Positions 21,160 to 31,900 of a DNA stretch of 64,000 bases are shown here, piece by piece; the first letter of the stretch is position 1; each line of letters begins with the position of its first letter. Under the pieces are notes generated by a model that was not told where the DNA came from, made no database searches, and was given only the letters and a program-made list of their open reading frames with translations. The DNA is taken from assembly GCA_009763385.1 (NCBI GenBank), contig CM019823.1:31523845-31587844 (forward strand). The letters are read 5' to 3'. Both the position numbers and the translations under genes were made by a program. The DNA is from Coix lacryma-jobi var. lacryma-jobi. Its lineage: Eukaryota; Streptophyta; Magnoliopsida; Poales; Poaceae.

Positions 21160-24100
21160 GGAAAAAGTCATTTTTACCTCCCTGAACTATTAGGCGGGTT
21201 CGCTTTTCCTCCTTGAACTCCAAAACCAGGTATTTAGACTCCTTGAACTATTAAAACCGGACACGAAACCTCTCTGTACCGAAATCACTTTGGTTTTGTC
21301 TGACGTGGACCCACTTGACTAATCTGACATGACATGGTCAGGCCCGCTAGTCAAAATGTGCCCGTGAGGCTGTGACCACCTGTAACCCTAACTGAGATTC
21401 CTTTGTTGTTTCCCTCGGAGGCGTCGTGTGACGGCTGGCGGCGGGTGCGCACGTGGGTGTCCAGAGGAGAGCAGTTGGCGTCCAGAAGAAACGGCACCAG
21501 GTTTGTGCAATCGCACTGCTAATGAGTCAATTAATTATTTTTTCTTGGATCTTAGGTTCCCTCGAACTTGCTTTTTGGAAATATATTGTTTATTTGGCAT
21601 AGGAGACTGAGTGCTACCAATTTTTTATGGGTGCTCTGTACTTGCGTCTCCATTAGTGGATTAATGAAGGCGTATCATTTTCTAATGTGTGTAGGCTATG
21701 GATTTGTTAGACATACTAGCTGTGAGGTTCCATTTTGGTGGAGAGTTTGTCAGAGATGGCAAGATACTGCATTATTTTCGGGGGAACACTGCAATATCTT
21801 ATATTGATCGAGACAAGATTTCTCTGCCAGAGGCTGTGGGACACCTGCGTGATCATTACAATGTAAATGATGAGGCTTTATTGCATTGATTATTTCCTGG
21901 TAAAGAGTTGCATGATGGTTTGCGTGTACTAGTGGATGACAAAGTTTGCCAGTTCATGTCTGACTCCATTATGGACAGTGGAGTTGCAAATATATATGTT
22001 GAAGAGCCATTTGTTATTACAGTGTCTGAAAATGAGGGGAAGAGTACATACAAGAAGAAAGGCAAAGCAATTCAGGAAGAAGATTCAAGCTCAGGCTATG
22101 ACAATGATTTCATAGCAGGAGATACATGCTCATCTCGAGATGATGAAGAAGTCGTTGAGATTCTGAAAAAATTCAAAGAATTGAAGAAGAAGTTGAAGAA
22201 AGGAGAACATGCTACATTAGATGATATTATTCTTGAAGAGAACAGATCACAACTGACAGAATATTTAGCCATTGAAGGGGAAGAAGATGGAACAACATAT
22301 GAGGAAAGTGATGATGAAGAGTCAGTTGAAGAGGTTGGTACTGATGGGGAATTGAGAAGGAAGCCAAGTCATTATAGGAGGTTCAATGCACAATTTTCTG
22401 TTCCTATATTTGAAATAGGGACGAAGTTCAGTGGCAAGAAGGAGTTCAAAGAAGCTATCATAAAATATTGTCTAGCTAAGAGAAAGGTAATAAGGTTCAT
22501 AAAAGATGAACCAACAAGGGTAAGGGCTAAATGTGACTGGCAACATTGTCCTTGGGTTTGTTTATGTTCTAAGAATTCAAGAACAGATAGCTGGCAACTT
22601 GCTACATTCATTGATCAACATACTTGTCCTCCTAGAAGGGACAACAAGCATGTCACTGCAAGGAGGATAGCTGAGAAGTATGAGAAGTTTATCATGGCAA
22701 ACCCGACATGGAATATCATGAGGATGAAGAGTACTATCCAAGAAGAAATGTTTGCAGATGTAAGCATATCCAAGGTGAAAAAAGCAAAAGCTATGGTGAT
22801 TCAGAAGGCCTTTGCTGCAACAAAGGGACAATATGAAAGGCTTTATGACTACCAACTAGAATTATTAAGGAGCAATCCTGGGAGCACGGTTGTAATAAAC
22901 AAGGAGGATGATGTGGAGCCACCAATTTTTAGAAGGATGTACATATGCCTTAATGCTTGCAAGGAGGGATTTATGGCAGGGTGTAGGAAAGTTGTTGGAT
23001 TAGATGGTTGTTTTTTTAAAGAGATGCAAATAATCAAATGTATCCCATTGCCTGGGCTGTGGTAGACAAGGAAAATAATGTCAATTGGGACTGGTTCTGT
23101 GACTTGTTGTGCAGAGACATTCAGGTTGGTGATGGAAGGGACTGGGTATTCATTTTAGACCAGCAAAAAGGTATTCTCAATGCTGTTGAGAAATGGGCAC
23201 TAGAGGCTGAGCACAGGAACTGTGCAAGACATATTTATGCCAATTGGAAAAAAAAAGTTCAGTGACAAAGACTGGCAGAAAAAATTTTGGGCATGTGCTA
23301 AGGCTCCCTGCATTATGCTTTTCAACCATGCAAGAGTCAGGCTAGCAGAAGACACTAGAGAAGGAGCTCAGGCACTCTTGAAAACACACCCACAACACTG
23401 GAGCAGGGCCTGGTTCAGGTTGGGAAGCAACTGTGATTTAGTTGATAATAATATGTGTGAGTCATTTAATAAGTGGATAGTAGAAGCTAGATTTTTCGCA
23501 ATCATTACTATGCTTGAGGCAATCAGAAGGAAGGTCATGATTAGGATTCAAGAGCAAGGGACCAAAGCAGATAGGTGGATGGGTGCCATATGCCCACATA
23601 TCTTGAAAAAGCTAAACACTTACATTACAATGTCTGGCTACTGTCATGCTGTTAGTAATGGAGCAGACATGTTTGAAGTGAAACATTTTGACAATACATT
23701 TACAGTTGACTTACAACAAAAGACATGCTCTTGTAGGTATTGGCAGCTAGCTGGTTTACCATGTTGTCATGCAATATCCAGCATCTATTGGAAAACCAAT
23801 GTTTTGGATGACTATATTGCAGATTGTTTCAGAGTACAATAGTTTAAAAATACTTATGTTCATTGTCTTGAACCTCTAGAAGGAATTGAAAGTTGGCCCA
23901 TATCTGACAGACCAAAGTTGAGGGCACCAGGTTATATTAAAATGCCTGGGCGACCTAAGAAAGAGAGGACAAGAGAACCAACTGAGAAGCCCAAAGCAAC
24001 AAAAATGTCTAGGGTAGGCATTGTGATTAGGTGCACAAAATGTAAAGGCACTGGACACAATGCTTCCACTTGTGGAAGGAGGACAGGTGCTGTACAATCT

Positions 24101-25367
24101 TCTCAATCAGCTCCTGCTCATTCTAATCAACCTGTTGTCCCTCGTGCATCTCAAAATACAAGTGTCTCAGTGTGTGTGCCATCTACCCAACAAGATAGTA
24201 ATGCAAGGAAAAGAAAGAGTTACATGTCCTTGACTCATAGATCTGAAAGTTCAGATGGAATGACTACAATTACGCAACAGGCAATACACTTGCTACTAAT
24301 GTTTGATAAATTCACACACACACCCATTATCAATATGTTTACATGTGCACATTTTCTATCTTGACAGCCTCACAGAGGTTCTCTGGGTCTGGTTCACACT
24401 AGAGCCAAGGCAAAGCTGGGCACTACAACTACTGCTCAAGCATCTAACTCAGGAACCAGCAAAGAAACACCATGCTCAAGAACCAACAAAGAAACATAGT
24501 GTGCCGGTGCTTCTCCTTCCACCTTGGGACACGGCCAAGCTGTGATTATTATTTGATTTATCATACTATATGTCATTATGCTTTATTTGATATAGCAGAC
24601 TTAATCCCTTTTAATTAGCTATCTGCAAGCACTTTGGATTTTATCTTATCTTTGACCAAATTTCTTTAGCAAAAATCACAATCTATGAGTGGAATACCAG
24701 GTAATCCTTTGGATTTTATCTCGTGTGCGTTATGTACAGCATGATGACAACCTATTTTTTATTCCAGATTATCAAATCGTATTTTGTATCCTTGTATGAC
24801 AAACAAAAAAAAAATTTAAGAAAGGAGAAGAGGGCGTTACCAATAGAGTTCAGCTCCCGGAGCTAATCGGGCACGCCAGTCGCCTCCGTCGGGGACACCA
24901 TCGTCCAGCGCCTGGAGCTGCGCTCACCCGTTGCCGCTGGCGTCCATGCTGCTGAAGCTCACTCGAGCAAGCGACGAGCTCGAGCTTGCTCCTAGATCTC
25001 ACGGCCTATGCTCAGCTCCATCGCTTCCACCGCCCATGCGCTCGCACTCAGCTCCACCGCCGCCGGCCGCCGTACAGCACCAACCTACTGCAGCTCACCG
25101 AGTGCTACTCTCCGACCGCCGCACATTTTGACTCTATTGGGGGACACTCGTAGGCACATTTTGACTGGCCTCAATGGCCTGACAAGCGGGTCCGACCATG
25201 TCAGACTACTTACGTGGGTCCATGTCAAACAAAACCATAGTGGTTTGGTACATGGAGGTTTTGTGTCCGGTTTTAATAGTTCAGGGAGTCTAAATACCCG
25301 GTTTTGAAGTTCAAGGAGGAAAAGTGAACCCGTCCAATAGTTCAGGGAGGTAAAAAGGACTTTTTCC
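21160..25367 (+). mobile_element. Mutator-like element (MULE), 4.2 kb, with 9-bp target duplication
   Basis: Long terminal inverted repeats are at about 21160-21363 and 25153-25367. The outer ends are GGAAAAAGTC and GACTTTTTCC. The element is flanked by a perfect 9-bp duplication GAGAAAGAA at 21151-21159 and 25368-25376, diagnostic of Mutator superfamily transposition. It carries a MURA-type transposase pseudogene on the plus strand and a GC-rich segment (about 24830-25125) between the transposase and the right repeat. The intact target duplication shows that the whole element inserted as a unit. The broken transposase means it can move only with help from another copy. Confidence 0.93.
21692..24537 (+). 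pseudogene. MuDR-type MULE transposase, disrupted
   Basis: From 21692 the frame reads an N-terminal PB1-like region (AVRFHFGGEFVRDGK, AISYIDRDKISL), broken by a TGA near 21887 where Trp is expected. An acidic and Lys-rich linker follows. Next is the MuDR DNA-binding domain (GTKFSGKKEFKEA, near 22420) with Cys/His residues, then the MULE catalytic core. The first Asp lies in GLDGCF (codon at 23003), the second in ILDQQKGI (23158), and Glu in NNMCESFN (23459). A SWIM zinc finger (CSCRYWQLAGLPCCHAIS, ~23728) and a zinc knuckle (CTKCKGTGHNASTC, ~24033) close the protein. A small deletion after GLDGCF changes frame near 23015, an A-run frameshift lies at ~23248, and a TAG lies at 23840. A short intron ending near 24365 may precede the last exon. 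Confidence 0.88.
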
Positions 25368-25376
25368 GAGAAAGAA

Positions 25377-26997
25377 CAGTGCAACCTGCTGATGTGGTGC
25401 CACTAGATTATCATCCCACAGCTTTTCTTCATCGTCTCTGAAAAACAAAAAGAAAAATACGTCCAAGAATGGCTTCTTGGTACCCCTGTCACCGGAATCA
25501 TCTCTATTAGTGTCAGCCTCGATCAGTCACAGGAGCTCCGATCCGTGTTTATTTGCTCTTAATTGCTATGGCTGGACGGATGTGATTTCTAATTTGAGAG
25601 GGAAATAACTGATAAGTCAAAGTATCAAACGAACAGGGCAATCAGTCAGCTGCATGGAAAGCAAAATTCTCTCTCTGGAGCCGACCATGGCGCGTGATAC
25701 GGTCTAAGGGCGGCCCTTGTGACAGCGCGCCCCGGCACACCGATTGGAATAGATGACAGATAATCACATGGCAAATTGGCAAGTGAAGCGATGGGCGGGC
25801 AGTAGCCAAGGAACACTGCAGCAAGAGAGCCTGCACGGCCTGGGTAGGCGATCGAGAATCCATTATCCATGTTCCTGTTCAAAGAATGCATGTTACCTGC
25901 CACGGCAGGCTGACGTGGGATCTATTATAGTCTAGAGTGTACAGTATACGGAGTACGTACTACTCCGTATGTCCCAAATCATTAGGAACGACCGAATTCA
26001 CCTTCCAAGTTCCAACTCACGGAAGGGGGGGGGGGGGGGGGGGGGGTGTTCCACAGTTCCACGTCACTGTGACCACGAGCTGCTACTGCAGCTGCCCGGG
26101 CTGCCGAGTGCCGACCTCCCATTCTCACGCAGGGATGATTTGAAGGTTGCTCCTGTGGATGCCCATGCCCTGATGAAGGTGGAGGCAACAGAAGAAGGAA
26201 AGGTCCTCACCTAAAGGTGGAGGTTGGAGAAGGATGCAGACATGGGTGCCTTGTACTACTGAGCTATGCATGTGTTTTAACTTTGTTGTACTGAACCAAG
26301 TTTAATATGTACAAATGCATAATTATAACAATGCGATATCTGGTGTTTTGTTTGTCATAATGAACAATTACAAGCTAAATAGTGCACCACTTGGTTGGGC
26401 ATCAGATTGGAACAGATCCTGTCATCCTGAAGTGAGATGTAGATGGTCTGCACCCCCTGCCCACCCACGTATAACAGTTAGTGGTAAACATGAAGTCAAT
26501 CTTCTCCGTAATAAAATGTTTTGAGTATCAAGAACTGAAATCACCCTATTACATTGGAAACCACTACAAACTGGTGGGGCGAGTCTCCATTGCACGAGTT
26601 CTGACAATATGAAATGCCTCTCAAAGTATCTCATATTTCGCAGTAAACAGAACTAGTACGAGCCTTGAACATTATTCTCGTTCTGAATGGTACACGTTGA
26701 CAAGTCGTCAATGACGACTATTTTGATTCTTCACCAAAAAATCTACACGGACCTTTAGGAGACAGCACTTTCACAAGCTCCACAACAACTGCAGAAATGC
26801 TAGAGTAAGGAGTTGATTACAAACCAGAAATGGCATTGAAGTTTTCTGATCTCCGAAATCTTCTGCGCCCCAAGCCCCGAAGGCATTTGAGCACTTGAAA
26901 ACAGCACCAGAAGAACAATGTCTTGCTGAACTCGTGTCTTGGGAGGGCCAAGGACACATCATATCATTCGCAAGGCATTTGATTGCTACTAGTTTTG
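25377..26997. other. intergenic, with a 22-base G run and one exon-like frame
   Basis: A G tract occupies 26025-26046. A perfect 10-bp inverted repeat (ATACGGAGTA, loop CGTAC, TACTCCGTAT) lies at about 25948-25972. A plus frame at about 26060-26213 ends in a stop and contains ELLLQLPGLPSADLPFSRRD. It could be a leftover terminal exon, but I do not recognise it. The 3' flank of the PPR gene occupies the right part. Confidence 0.4.
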
Positions 26998-28677
26998 CTA
27001 CTGGTTGCCGACCAAAATCCCATCCAGTTGGTGGGAGTACGATACATTGCCTGTACACAGCTTATCAACAAGTATGGTACAAGCAAACCTGCCTAGTTCA
27101 AATCCAACCTTGAACATTATATTTAGGACCAGCAATGCATCGCCCAATCGCCCAGAAGTGCTCAACGATTTCACCAAACAATCAAATGTCTGTTTTCGAG
27201 GTTTTATGTTGTCCTTCAACATACCTGCCAACCATGCCATGCCCTCATCAGATCGATTGATCTTACAAAAGCCATTAATGATGCAATCATTGCTCCACAC
27301 CAGTGGCTCCAAGCCCTTAGCCCGCATCAACTTGATCAGGTCTACTGCAGCATCCACCTGTCCATTTTCACACATGGCACATATAAGAGGACTGAAAGTT
27401 GACACCGTTGGCTCCAAACCAGATGATAGCAACCACTCATACATCCGGATCGCCAAGTCCAACTTCCCAACCTTGCATAAGCCCCGGATCAATGTGTCAT
27501 AAGTGATCACATCATGCTTAATCCCCTTAATTGACATTTCCTCAAACACCTCAAGTGCTTCATACACCCTCCCATGAACACAGAACCCTTTGATGAGAAT
27601 GTTACAGCTAACAGTAGTCTGCTTGAGTCCCTTCTCAAGCATTTCATCATATACCTTGCGGGCCTTCTCAAGATCACCAGCTCTGCAATAGTAAGTGACA
27701 AGGGAGCAGTAGGCATACTCATTGGGTTTGATGCCCCTGTCCACCATCTCATCCCACATCTGCTGTGCATCTCCAATGAGCCGCATTTCACATAACCCAT
27801 GGATCACCGTGCTATATGTGACTCTGTCAATTTGGTAGCCCCGGTGCTTAATCTCTCTGTACACACGTAGAGCCTCTCCACCCATCCTCTGCCTGAAGAG
27901 CCCGTGTATGACCCGCTGGTAGATCACCCCGTCCGGGGTGCACCCAGTGGCAATCATGAGATGCAGCGTATCGGAGACCTTGCCAAAGTTGCCGTCGGCT
28001 GCGAAGGCGCCGATGAGGTCAGCAGCGGCGTCCGCCGGCGGAGGGAACCCACGGCGCGCGGCGTCGCGGAGGAGGCCGAGGCCGTCGACGGGGCGGCCCT
28101 CGGCGGCGTAGGCCCGGGCGAGGCAGCCGATGGTACTGGCATTGCCGGGGAATTCTGGCGAGGAGGAGAAGGCGGAGAAGAGGCGGAAGACAAGGTCCGG
28201 GCGGGCGGCGCGGAGTGCGGAATGGGAAGCGACATTGAAGGCGCGGAGGGAAAGGTGGATGCCGAGGTGGGAGGTGAGGAGCTCGGCAACGTCTGCGGCG
28301 AGGTGCGGTGGGAGGCGGAGGAGGAGGTTGTCGACCCCGGGCAGCGGAGGGGAGACGTTCGCCGGGGCAGTCTCAGGGGCGGGGGCGGGGGCGGGGGCGG
28401 GGGCGGGGAGGTGTGGGGACAGGGAGCGTAGGAAGCGGAGCGCTGGAGCCACGGCCGGAAGAAGGCGGGAGAGCGTGAGGCGAGCAAAGTCTGGGTGGAG
28501 GAGGACGGCGCGGGGGACCAAGGAGAGGAGGCGGTGCTCGAGCCGCGGCGTGCGGAGGGCGGCTGCCGCGGCGAGGTCAGCCGCGTTGGAGATCTTGGAT
28601 GGAGTCAGAGCGCCGGCGGGATCGGATGCGGTGGCGGAGCAGAGGCGCCTGGCGAAAAGGAGCCGAGGCGGGGGCAT
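26998..28677 (-). CDS. P-type pentatricopeptide repeat protein, 559 aa, single exon
   Basis: One uninterrupted frame. The N-terminus (MPPPRLLFARRLCSATASD) is Arg-rich and non-acidic, as in mitochondrial or plastid presequences, so organellar targeting is inferred. From about residue 180 there are about ten tandem 35-residue PPR motifs, for example VTYSTVIHGLCEMRLIGDAQ, ITYDTLIRGLCKVGKLDLA and FCKINRSDEGMAWLAGML. The pattern is the pure P class, with no E, DYW or SMR tail. The family binds organellar RNA in processing, stabilisation or translation. The exact target is unknown. A Pro-Ala repeat (PAPAPAPAPAP, residues ~91-102) is encoded by a (GGGGGC)n tract. The start is the first Met, 275 bases from the divergent SR gene start. 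Confidence 0.9.
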   Translation of the reverse strand: MPPPRLLFARRLCSATASDPAGALTPSKISNAADLAAAAALRTPRLEHRLLSLVPRAVLLHPDFARLTLSRLLPAVAPALRFLRSLSPHLPAPAPAPAPAPETAPANVSPPLPGVDNLLLRLPPHLAADVAELLTSHLGIHLSLRAFNVASHSALRAARPDLVFRLFSAFSSSPEFPGNASTIGCLARAYAAEGRPVDGLGLLRDAARRGFPPPADAAADLIGAFAADGNFGKVSDTLHLMIATGCTPDGVIYQRVIHGLFRQRMGGEALRVYREIKHRGYQIDRVTYSTVIHGLCEMRLIGDAQQMWDEMVDRGIKPNEYAYCSLVTYYCRAGDLEKARKVYDEMLEKGLKQTTVSCNILIKGFCVHGRVYEALEVFEEMSIKGIKHDVITYDTLIRGLCKVGKLDLAIRMYEWLLSSGLEPTVSTFSPLICAMCENGQVDAAVDLIKLMRAKGLEPLVWSNDCIINGFCKINRSDEGMAWLAGMLKDNIKPRKQTFDCLVKSLSTSGRLGDALLVLNIMFKVGFELGRFACTILVDKLCTGNVSYSHQLDGILVGNQ

Positions 28678-28952
28678 GGCGGTGCCGGCGGCGGCGGCGG
28701 CGACGGCGGGTCAGTCTGCGGTGCGCGCACAGATTTGGTTGTGGCCTCGTGGGCCGTATGCAAAATGGCCCATGGCCATGGGGCTTTCAGGTTGGTGGGT
28801 GCTCCCATCTTAGTTGAAGCGAGGACGCCTGCGTCACAACTCACAAAACAACCGAACCAAACCCCGGAGAAACCCTAGCAAGACCGACGGTCGTCCCTCA
28901 CTCCCTCTCAGGCGCGGCGCGGCGCGGCGCGGTGCGGCATCCCCGACGAACG
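28678..28952. promoter_or_regulatory. compact divergent promoter, PPR (minus) and SC35-like (plus)
   Basis: Only 275 bases separate the two start codons, so the genes share upstream sequence and may share a bidirectional promoter. A GCGGCGCGGC-type repeat (GGCGC units) lies at 28912-28933 just before the plus-strand start. No TATA box is obvious, as is common for housekeeping genes. Confidence 0.6.
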
Positions 28953-31900
28953 ATGGCCGGATATCGCAGCCGGAGTCCAAGCCGGAGCTACAACCCGCGG
29001 CGGCGGTACAGCCGGAGCCCTCCTAGGCGCAAGCGCTACGACGACCCCCGGGACCGCTACCAATGGGCCGGGGCCGGCGGAGGCGGGGACCGGCGTGGTT
29101 ACGGTCGGCCGTCGGCGCAGTCCGGTCTCCTCATCCGCAACATCTCCCTCACAGCCAGGTGAATTATCGTTGTACACCATATATGTGCCTGCAGTTGTGG
29201 CTCGTCTGACATACGGTTGGTGGACGTGGCACCATCTGGTTTGGTCAATGTCTGAAGCCGTTAATTCTGTGAAAATTTGTTATTCAAATACATCTTGTTG
29301 ACTCGATTGTATATTCAATCCAGTTTTAGGATTAATTAATTATTGACTTTGCCCATCGGCCTCTAATTTGTTATTTGATGGTTAAATGCTATGCACAAAA
29401 AAAAGCAAGTGTAACTGTGTTTCGATTTTTTGCATGGTGATGAATTGTTTGGTGGTTTGCATGCTAACAAATGTTTGATTGTAAAATGCGCTGCAATGGT
29501 CTGTTTGACAATTGATGTTTACTGGAAGATGCGTGCACGAATAACTGATGGAACTGTTTATCAGAAAAATGATAAGTCCATCTATCAATGTAAACACATT
29601 GGGTTTCGGAAGCCATTCACTAAATGGGCTGATGGTGTGCATCCTTAGTCTTCTCAAAGCAGCTTTTATATCGATGTTATATCCAACTGGATCAATCATG
29701 TGTAGCCATTGTCTAGTCTTTGACAAGCCTAGAGTCAGTTTGGGTTTCTATTCAATGTCTTAGTATTGAGAGTTTGCCAATCACTTTAGATCATTAAGAA
29801 AATATATGACTCGTTTGTTTAGGAAGTTGGTGCTCATGGTTATTTGTACTCAAGGAGCACTGGCTCTTTCACTTCACATAATCCAATCCTCCCATGTCAG
29901 ATAAAACTTTTGGATGTCTCTGCATCTTATTGCCACTGTATGACCCATATCTTACAGCTTTGATGAATTTTTTTTAGCCTTGCAAATGGTTCCATCCTTT
30001 TGCAACTGCCAATAAAATGTTATAGTAAGATGCTGTGATGTAATCACTATGACTAACCTATGTTCTTTATTATTGTGATGTGGTCTGTCTTTTCTGCCCT
30101 TGGATGGCTTTTCAATGTTGTTAACTGATTTTGTTCTGTTATTTGATTTTTGTCTGCTGCAGGCCAGAAGATATTCGTGTTCCATTTGAGCAATTTGGCC
30201 CTATAAAGGACGTTTACCTACCAAGGAATTTCCACACCAGGTAATATATTCCTTTTAAAGTTTCATTGCCTTTCTTACGTCAAACTCGAGTCCAACCTCA
30301 TGCCAGCCTGTTCATTTAGGCTATAATATACTCCATCTCAAAAGTAAGTGTAAGTCAACAATTTCAACTTTGATTAGATATTACTTTATATTTCTTGGAT
30401 TAGATATTTCAAAAGTAAGTATACTTGTTATAATTTGCAAGCATCAAGATGTGTTTTGGGGATTATGTTTTTGTCGAAAATGACACTTATTTGTGTCCGG
30501 AGGTAGTATGTTCATAGCAGGCAAACAAAGTTTCTTGAACAATGTAAAAGTACTTAGATAAATTAAGGATGCACACCAATAGTTAGTGAGTGGTCATCTC
30601 CAGTGTTCATTCCAAGACATTATATTAGTTTGACCCATTTGGACGTACGTGATAATGTAATGTACGACTCCTCCTTTTAATGAAATGATACACAGCTCTC
30701 CTGCAAGTTCGAGAAAAATGTAATAGAAACATCAAATGGCCTGAAATTCTCTCATTAAAAAATCATGGTTCTTTTGGGAATAATAAAAAGAATCCTGTTT
30801 AATATCATGGCAAGTTTTTGTTGTATATGTTCCCTGTTTTTGATAAATAGTTCTTTAAGTGTATTTATCGGCTCTTTATTAAATAGGGATTGAAATCAAC
30901 AGCCAGCTGTTCGGAGAATGGAGTATATTTGTCGAATGACAATGAGTTTTTTCCTTCTTATTAATCCTTGGTTGAATTGGTCAATTTTACAGGGAACTTC
31001 GTGGTTTTGGATTTGTCAAATTCCGCTACCCTGAGGATGCTGCTGTTGCCAAGCAAGAGATGAATCATCAAGTCATCAGTGGTCGAGAAATTTCAATAGT
31101 TTATGCTGAGGAGAATCGAAAAACGCCACAAGAAATGCGCATGAGAACAAGAACAAGGTTCATTATCTGTTCCTTTATCCTTTGCTATGTGCTCCCGGTT
31201 GTCCCCTAGCAATACCGTAGTAAACTTATAAATTGGAGTAATGAAAAGAAATAAATTTGTGCTTTTGTTGATGTAGTGGTAGGTTCATGGATGGAAGATA
31301 CACAAGACGATCACTATCAAGATCTCCAAGATCTCGTTCCCACTGTAAGTGTGAAGTGATTTATAAAAAATAAATGTTACATTCTTTTATTTCTATGTAA
31401 GTAAACACTATCACTTTCCTGGCAGCTTATTCGCCGTCGCCTTCTCCAGTTAGGCGTGACTTCAGGTTTGAACTCAATTTCTTTCAAATAGACTAGTATC
31501 TTGAGTTGTTGATTGTTCTTCAATTCTATAGGTCCTTTCAATGCCTCTGTTATTTTTTGCTTTTTGGGAGCAAGTTGCATTTCTTTCCAGTTCGTATGGA
31601 TATATACTTTTTTATCATGATCAAACCATTAGGATGTGCCAAAGTGGTTACATTGTTCCAAGTATTCTGTTTAATGAACATTGTTTTCATAACATGGTAA
31701 TTTTTTAACACATTGCTATTATTTAAATCAGCAGCGGAAGTTGTGTACTGGTGATTGTGTCAATGTTCAAAATATTATATATGCTAGAATCAAGGGGGAA
31801 CCATATTATTTCTATTACTTGTCTGCACCCCTTTATTATTTGTACCCCTTTTATGATTTAAATGTAATAATACTCCCTCCATCCTTAAATAAATCAACCT

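Noticed and set aside
21428..21690. Possible upstream host gene exon in the MULE left arm
   Set aside because: Short frames only. The first protein-like sequence is the transposase start near 21692.
26060..26213. Exon-like plus frame containing ELLLQLPGLPSADLPFSRRD
   Set aside because: It looks protein-like, but I cannot link it to upstream exons or a known family. A G run precedes it directly.
28130..28878. Plus-strand Arg/Gly-rich frames of up to 227 codons
   Set aside because: They are antisense to the PPR gene N-terminus and composed of low-complexity sequence.
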